A DNA stretch of 37,105 bases from an uncultured Bacilli bacterium (GCA_934149245.1 CAKPER010000011.1:1-37105); one strand, 5' to 3'; numbered from the stretch's first letter, positions 22,905 to 32,870 are shown. The notes: generated from the sequence alone by a model not told the origin. A program made the numbers and translations.

Positions 22905-23930
22905 GTGAGTAATATAACCGTTGGAAGTGAAAAAAATATTTTGTTTTATAATGATGAAAATGGTAAAACTAAAATAGAGGTAATTTTACATGATGATGAT
23001 GTTTGGTTAAATGTAAATGCAATAGCCAACCTTTTTGAGGTACAAAGACCAGCTATTGTAAAACATATAAAAAATATATATGATGATGATGAATTAAATA
23101 AAGAATCAACTTGTTCCAAAATGGAACAGGTTCGATTAGAGGGAACACGAAGTGTAAAAAGACAAAGGGAATATTATAACTTAGATATGATTATTTCTAT
23201 TGGTTTTAGAGTTAATTCTAAAAAAGCAATTAAATTTAGAAGTTGGGCTAATAAAATAATTAAAGATTATATGATTCAAGGTTTTGCACTTGACGATGAT
23301 AGATTTATGAAGGCAAGAAAATCTGATCAAGAATATTTTAAAAGATTACTTGAAAGAATAAAATTAATTCGTACTAGTGAAAGAATGTTTTATCAAAAAA
23401 TTACAGATATATTTGCAGAATGTTCTATTGATTATGATAAAAATAGTAATATAGCAAAAGATTTTTATGCAACTGTTCAAAATAAATTTCATTATGCTAT
23501 TACTGGGAATACTGCTGCAGAAATTATTTATAACAGAGTTGATAGTCAAAAATTAAATATGGGACTAACAAATTGGTATAAATCTCCTGATGGGAAAATT
23601 TTAAAATCAGATGTTTCCGTTGCCAAAAATTATTTAGATGAAAAAGAAATGAAAAAGTTAAATAATTTGGTGAATCTATTTTTGGATATTGCAGAGAATA
23701 ATGCAGAAAGAAATTTATTGATGAGTATGAATGATTGGAAGAATGAGTTAGAAACATCTCTAAAATTATTTCATTATGAGGTATTAGAAGGGAATGGAAA
23801 AATTTCTGCTGAAAAAGCAAAACAAAAAGCAGAAAGTGAATATGAAAAATACAAAATTATACAAGATAAAAAATTTGTTTCTGATTTTGATAAATTATTA
23901 ATTGAAACATCAAAGATAGAAAAACATTAG
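22905..23930 (+). CDS. rhuM: RhuM-family protein
   Basis: 341 residues from GTG with AAGGAGTGAG upstream. The N-terminal segment (FYNDENGKTKIEVILHDDDV, WLNVNAIANLFEVQRPAIVKHIKNIYDDDEL, then STCSKMEQVRLEGTRSVKRQREYYNLDMIISIGFRVNSKKAIKFRSWANK) is the conserved RhuM/KilA-N-like DNA-binding core, first named for a Salmonella pathogenicity-island gene. The C-terminal half is helical and Lys/Glu-rich. RhuM genes are widespread, often alone or next to mobile genes; molecular role unproven. Here it lies alone between two copies of the start of uvrB, which marks it as recently acquired. Confidence 0.85.
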   Translation: MSNITVGSEKNILFYNDENGKTKIEVILHDDDVWLNVNAIANLFEVQRPAIVKHIKNIYDDDELNKESTCSKMEQVRLEGTRSVKRQREYYNLDMIISIGFRVNSKKAIKFRSWANKIIKDYMIQGFALDDDRFMKARKSDQEYFKRLLERIKLIRTSERMFYQKITDIFAECSIDYDKNSNIAKDFYATVQNKFHYAITGNTAAEIIYNRVDSQKLNMGLTNWYKSPDGKILKSDVSVAKNYLDEKEMKKLNNLVNLFLDIAENNAERNLLMSMNDWKNELETSLKLFHYEVLEGNGKISAEKAKQKAESEYEKYKIIQDKKFVSDFDKLLIETSKIEKH

Positions 23931-24255
23931 AAATATTACATTATGTATTTGATTATATATAGTAATAAAATTATGTGATGGAATTACATAACAAATGAAT
24001 AATAGTTTTAGGTTAGAAAAGCGTAAATATTTTTTTGTTAGTGATAATGTAAATTAACTCACTATACCTAGATTTAATGGATAAGTTTTATATTGATATG
24101 TACAACAAAAAATGGAACAAATTTATCGGAATGTTATAGATATTATTTAAAATAACGAATTTAGTATTTATAATAAAAATTAGTTTAATATTTGTTGTGA
24201 TATTGTCAAAATAAATGAAAGGTAAAAAATATGTAGGATTTTTATAAAAAGATAT
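23931..24255 (+). promoter_or_regulatory. Intergenic region with likely new promoter for uvrB
   Basis: No gene is seen. A promoter candidate TTTAAA (24146-24151), 17 bp, TATAAT (24169-24174) lies 93 bp before the uvrB ATG. If the rhuM segment was inserted, uvrB is now expressed from this promoter or by read-through, while the original uvrB upstream region would lie before 22812. Confidence 0.4.
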
Positions 24256-24308
24256 AGGAGGACATTATGTTTAAGTTAGAGTCAAAATATACACCTAGTG
24301 GTGATCAA
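24256..24308 (+). repeat. 53-bp direct repeat, copy 2 (functional uvrB start)
   Basis: Identical to 22812-22864. It covers the RBS, ATG and first 14 codons of the intact uvrB. Confidence 0.95.
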
Positions 24309-26213
24309 CCAGAGGCGATAAAAGAGTTAGTTAGTGGTATAAAGGAAGGAAAAAAAGCTCAGGTATTATTAGGAGCAACAGGTACTGGGAAGACCTTTAC
24401 GATTGCTAATGTTATTAAAGAAGTTAATAAACCAACTTTAGTTCTTGCTCATAATAAAACCTTGGCAGGGCAATTGTATAGTGAATTTAAAGAACTATTT
24501 CCAGAAAATAGAGTAGAATATTTTGTTAGCTATTACGATTATTATCAGCCTGAAGCTTATGTTCCATCAACAGATACTTATATAGAAAAAGATTCATCAA
24601 TTAATGATGAAATAGATGAATTAAGACATAGTGCTACTAGTGGACTTTTGACTAGAAGAGATATAATAGTAGTAGCGTCAGTTTCTTGTATTTATGGAAT
24701 AGGTGAAGTTGAAGACTATAAAAAGAAAATGCTTATATTAAATGTAGGAGACCAAATATCTAGGGATGATGTTTTAAAAAGACTAGTAGATATGTTATAC
24801 GAAAGAAACGAATTAGATCTAAAAAGAGGAACATTTAGAAGTAAGGGCGATATAATAGAAATAGTTCCTAGCTATGAAAGAAAAAATGGTATATTAATAG
24901 AATTTTTTGGTGATGAAGTTGATAGAATAAGTGAATTTGATACTGTAACAGGGCATATATTAAAACAAAAAAAGTCAGTTTCTATCTTTCCAGCATCACA
25001 CTTTGTTACTGATGATGAAAAATTAAAAATAAGTATAAAAAGAATAAAAGAAGAATTAGAAGAAAGATGTAAATATTTTCATGAGAATGGAAAGCTAATT
25101 GAAGAACAAAGAATTAGAGAACGCTGTAATTATGATATGGAAATGTTGGAAGAGACTGGTTTTTGTAGAGGAATAGAGAATTATTCAAGACATATAGCAT
25201 TAAGAGGCGAGGGAGAAACTCCTACTTGTCTGATTGATTTCTTTCCTAAAGATTTTCTTTTAGTAGTAGATGAATCTCATGTAACAATTCCACAAGTACG
25301 AGGCATGTATAATGGAGATAGAGCAAGAAAAATGAATTTAGTAGATTTTGGCTTTAGATTACCAAGTGCTCTTGATAATAGACCACTTAAATTTGATGAG
25401 TTTACGGAAAAAATAAATCAGGCTATATATGTATCAGCAACACCAGGAGATTATGAATTAGAATTAGTACATAATAAGTTTGTGGAGCAAATAATTAGAC
25501 CAACTGGCTTGCTAGATCCAATAATTGAAGTTAGACAGACTAAAAACCAGATAGATAATTTAATAGAAGAGATAAATGATAGAATAGAAAGAAATGAAAG
25601 AGTACTAATAACAACATTAACAATAAGAATGGCAGAAGAATTAACTAATTATTTAAAAAATATAGATATTAAAGTAGCCTATCTTCATAGTGAGATAAAA
25701 ACACTTCAAAGAATGCAAATAATACATGATCTTAGATGTGGTAAGTATGATGTTGTAGTAGGAATTAATCTTTTAAGAGAAGGAATAGATATACCTGAAG
25801 TTAGTTTAATAGCCATTATGGATGCTGACAAACAAGGATTTTTAAGAAGTACAAGAAGTTTAATTCAGACAATAGGAAGATGTGCTAGAAATAGTAGAGG
25901 TAAGGTTATAATGTATGCTGATACAATATCTGATAGTATGAGAGAAGCTATAGATGAGACCAAAAGAAGAAGAACAATTCAAGAAGAATATAATAAAAAA
26001 CATAATATAATTCCAACTACAATAAAGAAAGAAATAAGAGAAGTAATAAGTAATGAAGAAGAAATAGATAAGAGTAAGAAAAAAGCTACAAAGAAAGAGA
26101 AAAAGAAAACTATTGAAGATTTAACTAAAGAGATGAAAGAAGCTGCACGTCAGTTAGATTTTGAAAGAGCAATGGAATTAAGAGATGCTATATTTGAATT
26201 AGAGAGTGATTAA
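24267..26213 (+). CDS. uvrB: Excinuclease ABC subunit B
   Basis: DNA-damage helicase-like subunit of nucleotide excision repair, 648 residues. Walker A is in LLGATGTGKTFT (residues about 35-46). The beta-hairpin region is EYFVSYYDYYQPEAYVPSTDTYIEKD, Walker B-type DESHVTIPQ, motif VSATPG, helicase motif V GINLLREGIDIPEVSL and motif VI QTIGRCARN. The C-terminal UVR motif that contacts UvrC lies at LTKEMKEAARQLDFERAMELRD. Length and motifs are intact despite the upstream insertion. No uvrA or uvrC is adjacent; the usual uvrB-uvrA pair is absent here. Confidence 0.97.
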   Translation: MFKLESKYTPSGDQPEAIKELVSGIKEGKKAQVLLGATGTGKTFTIANVIKEVNKPTLVLAHNKTLAGQLYSEFKELFPENRVEYFVSYYDYYQPEAYVPSTDTYIEKDSSINDEIDELRHSATSGLLTRRDIIVVASVSCIYGIGEVEDYKKKMLILNVGDQISRDDVLKRLVDMLYERNELDLKRGTFRSKGDIIEIVPSYERKNGILIEFFGDEVDRISEFDTVTGHILKQKKSVSIFPASHFVTDDEKLKISIKRIKEELEERCKYFHENGKLIEEQRIRERCNYDMEMLEETGFCRGIENYSRHIALRGEGETPTCLIDFFPKDFLLVVDESHVTIPQVRGMYNGDRARKMNLVDFGFRLPSALDNRPLKFDEFTEKINQAIYVSATPGDYELELVHNKFVEQIIRPTGLLDPIIEVRQTKNQIDNLIEEINDRIERNERVLITTLTIRMAEELTNYLKNIDIKVAYLHSEIKTLQRMQIIHDLRCGKYDVVVGINLLREGIDIPEVSLIAIMDADKQGFLRSTRSLIQTIGRCARNSRGKVIMYADTISDSMREAIDETKRRRTIQEEYNKKHNIIPTTIKKEIREVISNEEEIDKSKKKATKKEKKKTIEDLTKEMKEAARQLDFERAMELRDAIFELESD

Positions 26214-26294
26214 AATATTTGTAAAAAAAGAGATAACTACTTTTAATTTAAAATTAGATATGATAAAATGTAGATGGATTGAGAGTGTGATGCT

Positions 26295-27128
26295 ATGTTA
26301 GATAATATTATTAATGGTATTTTTAATTTTGTTACTAGTGATAAGTTTTATTTGCCTGTAATTTTTATAGGAATTGGTATATTAAGTTATGAGATTGTTT
26401 CTAAGACAATTATAAAGGTCAGTAAAATAAATAATTATATAGGTAAGAATCATCATTCTAAGGGATATGATAAGAGAAAGTCTACTGTAGTTGGATTAAT
26501 TAATAACATTATAAAATATTTAATAGCAATAATAATTATAATTATGGTACTAAATATATATGGGGTAAATACTAAAAGTATAGTGGCATCTATTGGAATA
26601 GTAGGAGCTGTTATTGGTCTTGCTTTTCAAGATATTATTAAAGACTTTTTAGCAGGAATATTTATAATATTTGATAATGCTTATGCAGTAGGAGATTGGA
26701 TAAAAATAGATAACTTTAAAGGCGAAGTAATATCGATGGGACTTAAAACCACTAAGTTAAGAGCATATACTGGAGAGATAATGATTTTATCTAATTCTTC
26801 ATTTAATAAAGTAATCAATTATAACTTAAATACTCAAAAAATATATTTAGAAATACCATTTAGTTATGATGAGAAAATAGAGAAAATAGAGTCTATTCTT
26901 AGTGACGTTTTAGTAGAAATAAAAAAAGAAAAAGAAGTAAAAAAAACAGAACTACTTGGTGTAAATGAATTTAAAGATAGTTTCATAGTATATGCTTTAG
27001 ATGTAGACTGTAGTGTTGGAAATCAATTTAAAATAAAGAGATTATTATTAAAAAAAATAAAGACAAGATTTGATTCTGAAGGAGTAGTAATTCCTTATAA
27101 TCAATTAGATGTCCATATAGAGAAGTAG
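26295..27128 (+). CDS. Small-conductance mechanosensitive channel, MscS family
   Basis: 277 residues. Two or three N-terminal helices, then the pore helix region GVNTKSIVASIGIVGAVIGLAFQDIIKDFLAGIFIIFDNAYAVGDWI with the Gly/Ala-rich packing pattern of MscS, and the beta domain (IDNFKGEVISMGLKTTKLRAYTGEIMILSNSSF). It should open under membrane tension in osmotic downshock. The gene precedes the HD-domain gene by 8 nt, so they are probably cotranscribed. Confidence 0.9.
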   Translation: MLDNIINGIFNFVTSDKFYLPVIFIGIGILSYEIVSKTIIKVSKINNYIGKNHHSKGYDKRKSTVVGLINNIIKYLIAIIIIIMVLNIYGVNTKSIVASIGIVGAVIGLAFQDIIKDFLAGIFIIFDNAYAVGDWIKIDNFKGEVISMGLKTTKLRAYTGEIMILSNSSFNKVINYNLNTQKIYLEIPFSYDEKIEKIESILSDVLVEIKKEKEVKKTELLGVNEFKDSFIVYALDVDCSVGNQFKIKRLLLKKIKTRFDSEGVVIPYNQLDVHIEK

Positions 27129-27136
27129 GTAATGAT

Positions 27137-27718
27137 ATGAATAAAACAGAAGTATTTAAGAAAGAAATAAATTATGTAAAAGATGAAAATTTAAGAAGTG
27201 ATTTGAAAAAATTAATAGAATTACTTCCAGACTATTTTTTTGAAGTTCCAGCATCATCAACAGGAAAGTATCATCCTGATTTTGCTTTAGGTGATGGTGG
27301 ACTTGTCAGACATACAAAAGCAGCAGTTAGATTTGCTTATGAATTATTGTCAAATAATACTGTTGGTATGAAATTTACATCTCATGATAAAGATTTAATT
27401 ATAATGGCTTTAACACTTCATGATGGACTTAAAAGTGGTTTAAATCATGATAAGTATACTAAATTTGAACATCCACTATTGATGTCAAAATATATAATGG
27501 AAAATAAAGATAAATTAAAGATGAGTGTCGATGATATCAGAAAAATTTGCTCTATGATTGAAAGTCATATGGGTGAGTGGACTTATGATAGTTATAACAA
27601 AAGGGAAGTATTACCAAAGCCTAAAACAGCAGAGCAACGCTTTGTTCATATGTGTGATTATTTAGCAAGTAGAAAATTTATTGACATTAAGTTTAAAGAT
27701 AATGACGTTATGTATTAG
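27137..27718 (+). CDS. HD-domain protein
   Basis: 193 residues. Likely metal ligands are in GGLVRHTKAA (R-H), LTLHDGLKSG (the H-D pair, near residue 95), FEHPLLMSKYI and ESHMGEWTYD. The order H...HD...H...H suits an HD-type phosphohydrolase or nuclease. The C-terminal HMCDYLASRK (an Asp) completes the HD set. Substrate unknown, possibly a nucleotide or RNA end. It follows mscS closely. Its TAG stop (27716-27718) lies right at the left end of an IS66-type element, so any original downstream gene has been displaced, but the protein looks complete. Confidence 0.8.
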   Translation: MNKTEVFKKEINYVKDENLRSDLKKLIELLPDYFFEVPASSTGKYHPDFALGDGGLVRHTKAAVRFAYELLSNNTVGMKFTSHDKDLIIMALTLHDGLKSGLNHDKYTKFEHPLLMSKYIMENKDKLKMSVDDIRKICSMIESHMGEWTYDSYNKREVLPKPKTAEQRFVHMCDYLASRKFIDIKFKDNDVMY

Positions 27719-27855
27719 GGTTACAGTTCAGTCAAGAAGATAGATAATTAAGTCTACCCTCTTTTTGATGCTATTTCTATAATACATGCTTTTTAATAAA
27801 ATTATAAGTCTTTTATTTATTTTAAAAATATTAGATAATTATATCAAGGAGTTTA

Positions 27856-29367
27856 ATGAGTGATTTTATTATGGCAAGTAACTATTCAAAATCTTTATAT
27901 AATCAATATGAAGAAGTTCTTAACGAACTTGAAGAACACACAAAAATATTAAAAGAAACAAATAATTTAGTAAAATCACTTAATAAAACTATTTAATCTT
28001 TAAATCAAACTATAAAAGATTTAAAAATTAAAAACGAGGAACAAGCACAAGAAATATTAAGATTAAAGAGTAAAAATAATAAAGATGGTTCTAATTCTAG
28101 TAAGCCATCTGGAACTAATGGTTATAAAAATGTAATTATAAATCGTAGAGAAAAATCTAATAAAAAGCAAGGTGGTCAGAAAAATCATATTCCTCATTCT
28201 TTAAATAATAAATTAGAACAATTTATTAATTCAGATAATGTAGAAGAAGAAATAATAGAAATAAATAAAAACGAAAATAACAAAAATAAAAGATATATTG
28301 AAAAAGTAGTAATTGATATCAAAATAAGTAAAATTATTAAAAGATATAGATATTATCCTTATGAAAATGGAAAATATAATATTCCAAAATGTCATAATCA
28401 ATATGTTCAATACGGAAACAATATTAAAGCTATTACATCTGATTTGATGAACAATTTGCCTAATTCTACTGATGGCGTAGTAACATTTATAAGTGATATT
28501 ACAAATAAAGTGATTACTTTATCTAAATGGACATTAGTAAATTGTAATAACGACTTATCAAATAAATTATCAAATGAAATAAATTATATTGAAAGTGAAT
28601 TATTAAATTCATATTATATAAATCATGATGAATCGCAAATAAAAATAGATAGTGAAAGTTATAATGCTTTATGTGCTTGCAATAATGAATATGTTAGATT
28701 ATGGCCCAGTAAACATAAATCTCAAGCAGCTATAGATGAAATAAACTTTTTACCAAAATTTAAAGGAGTAATAGTTAAAGATGGAACAGAACTATATAAT
28801 AAATATGGTTGTTTTCTTCCACAATGTATTTCTCATATTTAAAGATATTTAAAGGGAATTTATGATTTTATAAAGTATAAATGACCTAAGAAATTATCAG
28901 AATTTTTTAGTAAATATAATGATTTACGAAATAATTATATAAATGAAAATAAAGAATCTTTTTCTGATGAAGAATACAATAATATCATTGCTGAATACGA
29001 TGATATATTAAATGAATGGGAAAAAGAGCTAAGAGAAGATATTGATAATTTTTTGTTTGATGAAGAATTAAAACTTTTTACAAGATTGAAATATGATAAT
29101 AAGAATATGGATAAGAAAATACGCGGTGATAGAGATGAAGTATTATATTTTTTAAAAGATTTTAGTGTTCCCTCAACAAACAATAATGCAGAATCATCAC
29201 AAAGAGGAGTAAAAATCAAACAAAAAATAGGAAAATTTAGAAGCGTTGACGGTACAGAAAATTATTTAAGAATTAAAAGTTGCATACTAACATATAAGAA
29301 ACAAAATAAAGATATTCTTAACTCATTGGTCAATGCTTTTGAAGGCAAGAACATTATTGTATTATAA
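27856..29367 (+). pseudogene. IS66-type transposase (TnpC-like), three in-frame stops
   Basis: One continuous frame of about 503 codons with stops TAA at 27994, TAA at 28840 and TGA at 28882. The N-terminal coiled coil (EELEEHTKILKETNNLVKSL...) and KDGSNSSKPSG segment match the IS66 leucine-zipper and linker; NHDESQIKIDSESYNALCAC is the catalytic core region. The C-terminus reads VPSTNNNAESSQRGVKIKQK and IGKFRSVDGTENYLRIKSCI, the classic IS66 'NN-x-AE-x-x-x-R-x-x-K' motif. Each stop can be undone by one base (two CAA to TAA, one TGG to TGA). Nonfunctional without readthrough. Confidence 0.85.
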
Positions 29368-29393
29368 AAAGTGAGCAAAAACTCACTTATTTT
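29368..29393 (+). terminator. Terminator within the IS66-type element
   Basis: AAGTGAG (29369-29375) and CTCACTT (29382-29388) around CAAAAA, followed by ATTTT, directly after the transposase stop. Confidence 0.7.
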
Positions 29394-29446
29394 CTAGTTC
29401 CTTGACTGAACTGTAACCTCTTTTTTGCTTTTTTCTTAGTATTTAA

Positions 29447-29475
29447 TTGATTTTCTTATAGTTTTATGATATAGT
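29447..29475 (+). promoter_or_regulatory. Promoter of the AAA+/VWA/metallopeptidase operon
   Basis: TTGATT (29447-29452), 17 bp, TATAGT (29470-29475), then AAGGAGG before the ATG at 29506. It lies 28 bp outside the IS66 end, so the operon has its own promoter. Confidence 0.7.
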
Positions 29476-29505
29476 AAGCACTAATTTTTAAGGAGGAAAA
29501 ATATC

Positions 29506-31791
29506 ATGAGAGAGTTTAAAGAATTATTTGAACAATTAGGTTATACTTTTCAAAGCGCTGATGTTTTAGAAGATGTATATTTATTTTATAGATACTATAA
29601 TAATAAAGCTAATAAAGGAGTATCTGCTATTCTACTTGAGGGAGATCCTGGATGTGGTAAAACTTATTTATCAGAAGTTTTTAGTAGTTTTTTAGGCAAA
29701 GATACAGAATACATTTATACACAATGTGTAGAAGAAACGAATAGTGATAGATTAATTGCAACTTACAATGTACCTGCAATAGTCAAAGGTGATGCAGACA
29801 AATCCATAGCAGAAGGTATTTTAACAAAAGCTATAAACTTAGCTAACTCTGGAAAAAAAGTAGTTTTAACAATAGATGAATTAGATAAAGCTAGAGAAGT
29901 TTTAGATTCTTACTTTTTGGATTTCTTACAAAATGGAAAAATTGAAACATCAGATAATGAAATTTTATCCTTAACTGATGATGGAAGAAAGAATTTATAT
30001 GTAATTCTTACAAAGAATAATGAAAGAAATTTATTAGATGCATTACTTAGAAGATGCTCAGTAATAAAATTACCACCAATGCCACCTGTTTTGGCATATA
30101 AAACTTTGGTAAAAAGATTTGAGAATACTGAACATGATCCAAAATTTTTGAAATTTATTTGTAAGGTTTATGAGGCAATATATAATGAACAAATGAATAA
30201 CAATGAAGAATTATTATCTCGTTTACCAGCACTTCAAGAACTTATTACTGCTATTACAAGTGATAATGAATTATATGAAAATGGAATTAGTAGTACAAGA
30301 AGAATAAATAGTTTAATAAGAAAATTAGGCAAAGATAGTGAAAGTCGAGAAATTATTACTAAAATTTTAACTAAAGAATTCAAATATCAAAACCAAGATA
30401 GTAATTATACTAATGAAACACTTGATTTAGACATGAACGATTCAGAAGACTACATGAGTACTAAAGATGCTGATATCTTAGTAGAACAATATATTGAGAA
30501 GAAAGATAATTGGGAATATATATTTGAAGAAGATGAATTTGAAGATCCAATGAAAGATATAGCAAATATTTTAGATAACATGAAAGAGGATCAATCTTTA
30601 GTTTTCCTAGATAAAGAAAATAAAGAAAAAATTGTTGAGCTTGGGGTAATAACTCACCAAGATCCTAAAGCCTTAGATATTTTATTTAATAAAGTTAAAT
30701 TTAAAGGTAACCCTAATAGTAGATTTGGCTTTTTAAATTTTGAAGAGGATAATTTTGTCGGATTAATGAAATACAAAAATACTTTGATATTAATTGCTAA
30801 TAAAGAATATATTTCTCCTAGATTATTAATGAGAGGTTTGTGTACTATAATAACAATAATTTATGATTCCAAAGAAAACATTGATATTAATAAAATGTAT
30901 TTTTCAGAGATAAGTGCTTCAAATTTTAAACTTACAGGTTTGAATGCTAAGATTTTATCAAATATCCCTTACTTAGCTTTAGATAAAATGAGTATGCAAA
31001 ATGGAGTTTATACATATCAAAGTTCTAATTTAAAAGTAACTTATGATGATAGTCTTAATATTAGTTATTTTAGATATTTACAAAAATATAAGGCTGAACC
31101 TCTTTATGAAGCAATAGAGAAAATTTGTAGATTTAATCCAGAACTTGCAATACCAGCATCATTTATAAATGGTAAAAAATTTTCTAAATATTCAGATAGC
31201 GATTTGCTTTATAAGTATTCTGAACTTACAAAAGCTAGTGATGCTTGGCAGCAATTACAAGATAAAGGATGGCAAGTTGAAGTTGATGATTTTGATATAA
31301 TGCATTTAAAACTCCCACAGATAAGACAAAAAAACACATGGAGTAATGATTGGGAAGCGCGCGAAGAAGAAGAAGATGATTTTGTATTTGAATGGGTTGA
31401 AGAAATAGATAATATCAATAAAAAATTACATGTTTACCCAAAATATAAGTTAAATGGTGATTATTTATTATATACTTCAGATAAAGATTTTGCAAAAGAT
31501 AAATTTATTCAACAACTTAATCCATTTCAAAAAGAAATAGCGTTAGTTGCAAGAACTATTTTTGGAAATTTTATTCCTCAGTTTTCTAGTGAAAGGAATC
31601 CTGATTATTTTTCTTCATTAACAATGTCTTATACAGGTAGAATTGTAGAAGATCAAAACAATAGAAATAGAATACCTGGTATAAGTCAAGATATTACAAA
31701 TGAACAAGATTTTATAAATTACTATAATTCTATTTCTCAACCTTCTGCAGTCATTACATCAGAAAAAGTATTAAAAAGGACTTTAAAATAA
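29506..31791 (+). CDS. MoxR-like AAA+ ATPase with large unknown C-terminal region
   Basis: 761 residues. N-terminal AAA_5/MoxR-type ATPase: Walker A GDPGCGKT (46-53), Walker B VVLTIDE (119-125), sensor-1 region VILTKNNER (166-174) and arginine-finger region ALLRRC (179-184). The linker from about 290 carries acidic stretches (DLDMNDSEDYM, FEEDEFEDPM). The remaining 400 residues match no domain I know; a highly acidic segment EAREEEEDDFVFEWVEE lies near residues 618-635. The C-terminal part may bind a partner. It is the first gene of a three-gene operon; the next ATG overlaps its stop (TAATG). MoxR ATPases usually act as chaperones with a VWA protein, which follows here. Confidence 0.85.
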   Translation: MREFKELFEQLGYTFQSADVLEDVYLFYRYYNNKANKGVSAILLEGDPGCGKTYLSEVFSSFLGKDTEYIYTQCVEETNSDRLIATYNVPAIVKGDADKSIAEGILTKAINLANSGKKVVLTIDELDKAREVLDSYFLDFLQNGKIETSDNEILSLTDDGRKNLYVILTKNNERNLLDALLRRCSVIKLPPMPPVLAYKTLVKRFENTEHDPKFLKFICKVYEAIYNEQMNNNEELLSRLPALQELITAITSDNELYENGISSTRRINSLIRKLGKDSESREIITKILTKEFKYQNQDSNYTNETLDLDMNDSEDYMSTKDADILVEQYIEKKDNWEYIFEEDEFEDPMKDIANILDNMKEDQSLVFLDKENKEKIVELGVITHQDPKALDILFNKVKFKGNPNSRFGFLNFEEDNFVGLMKYKNTLILIANKEYISPRLLMRGLCTIITIIYDSKENIDINKMYFSEISASNFKLTGLNAKILSNIPYLALDKMSMQNGVYTYQSSNLKVTYDDSLNISYFRYLQKYKAEPLYEAIEKICRFNPELAIPASFINGKKFSKYSDSDLLYKYSELTKASDAWQQLQDKGWQVEVDDFDIMHLKLPQIRQKNTWSNDWEAREEEEDDFVFEWVEEIDNINKKLHVYPKYKLNGDYLLYTSDKDFAKDKFIQQLNPFQKEIALVARTIFGNFIPQFSSERNPDYFSSLTMSYTGRIVEDQNNRNRIPGISQDITNEQDFINYYNSISQPSAVITSEKVLKRTLK

Positions 31792-32870
31792 TGGATAATA
31801 TACCTAGTTTAGATGATTTATTAAATTATGGAGATGATTATAAATATCCAGATTTAATAATGAGTGATTATTTTAGAACCGATAAAAACAAAGACGATAA
31901 TAAAAATAATCCGAATAACGAACAAAAACAACCGCAAAATACAAATCAACAGCTAGATAAATAATCACAAGAACAAAGTTCAGAACAACAGTCTGATGAC
32001 CAATCACAAGAACAAAGTTCAGAACAACAGTCTGATGACCAGTCAAAAGAACAAAATTCAGAACAACAAACTGATGAAAATGATTTTGATAACTTAATTA
32101 ATAATTATGACGAAGATAATGATATTAACCATGATGTAAATAACAACAAAAAATCAGAAAATCCTAGTGATAAATTAGATGATATTACAACAACTAAAAT
32201 ATATAAAGTTTTAAAAAAGTTAGTATCGCTAAGTTATGAAAGATATGAAAAAGGCACATATAAATATGACAAGAAAGAAATAGTAAAGCATTATTTGACT
32301 AATCAAAAATTTAGAATTATTGGTGATTTGATAAGCCCTACATTTAAACCAGATGTTTATGTTTTTGACTTATCGCCATCTAACAATGAATCTTTAGAAA
32401 TGTATGTTAATGCTATTAGTAGTGTTGCAATTAAAAGTTCTTTAATATATCTTACTTATAATGATTGTATTTTAAGAAAATTAACAATAAAAAAAGAAAA
32501 TACTAAAAATATAGATGTAGCTAAAGTCGCTAATTTGCAAATAAAAAAATACGCTAACTTTGATTGTACAATTTTTAATGAATATCAATCATTGTATGAA
32601 GAATTACGAGAAATAAAAGATAGAAAAATTTATATTTTTTCAGATTTTGATATTAGTTCAGATATATCAAAGCTATCTCAAAAAAATCAAGAAATTGTGT
32701 GGTTTTCTACGGAACGAAGTAATTATGGATCATCAATTTATGGTAACTTTTTTTATAGGGAACATCCATCCTCATATATCGGCTATTATGTTGAAACATC
32801 TGGAATCGAAGATATTGAAAAATTTATACTAGAGAAAAATAAGAGCAAATATAAAAGGAAGTCTATATAA
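31791..32870 (+). pseudogene. VWA-domain protein interrupted by an in-frame TAA
   Basis: Frame of 359 codons, starting at an ATG coupled to the ATPase stop, broken by TAA at 31962-31964 (codon 58). Before it: MDNIPSLDDLLNYGDDYKYP... with acidic/Asn-rich low complexity; after it Gln/Ser-rich repeats; then from codon 169 a VWA-like fold with MIDAS-type D-L-S-P-S (codons 193-197; DVYVFDLSPSNNES) and a later strand KIYIFSDFDISS. The stop equals a C-to-T change in a CAA that the next repeat copy retains. No good internal start (only a TTG at 32295 without RBS) is present, so the VWA part may be made only by readthrough. Confidence 0.75.
31962..32078 (+). repeat. Three 39-bp coding tandem repeats in the VWA gene
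   Basis: Units 31962-32000, 32001-32039 and 32040-32078. Units 1 and 2 differ only at the first base (TAA against CAA). Each codes for 13 residues (QSQEQSSEQQSDD); the third has five to six changes. The first base of unit 1 creates the stop. Confidence 0.9.

Larger units (their letters stand above)
27719..29418 (+). mobile_element. IS66-type insertion element (about 1.7 kb), degenerate
   Basis: Perfect 18-bp inverted repeats: GGTTACAGTTCAGTCAAG (27719-27736) and CTTGACTGAACTGTAACC (29401-29418). Size and single gene suit the tnpC-only (ISBst12-like) branch. No clear 8-bp target duplication is seen (left TGTATTAG, right TCTTTTTT), which could mean rearrangement or that the exact ends differ by a base or two. 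Confidence 0.85.

Noticed and set aside
27994..31964. Reassigned TAA (as Gln) or TGA (as Trp)
   Set aside because: Stops in core genes such as ftsZ (TAA) and ftsA (TGA) terminate at expected ends; only mobile or accessory genes contain internal stops, so decay is simpler.
31962..32078. CRISPR-like direct repeats
   Set aside because: Repeats are contiguous, in frame and code for QSQEQSSEQQSDD; no spacers.
32647..32832. 61-codon frame in another phase inside the VWA gene
   Set aside because: Shadow of the VWA coding frame with no RBS and no recognised content.
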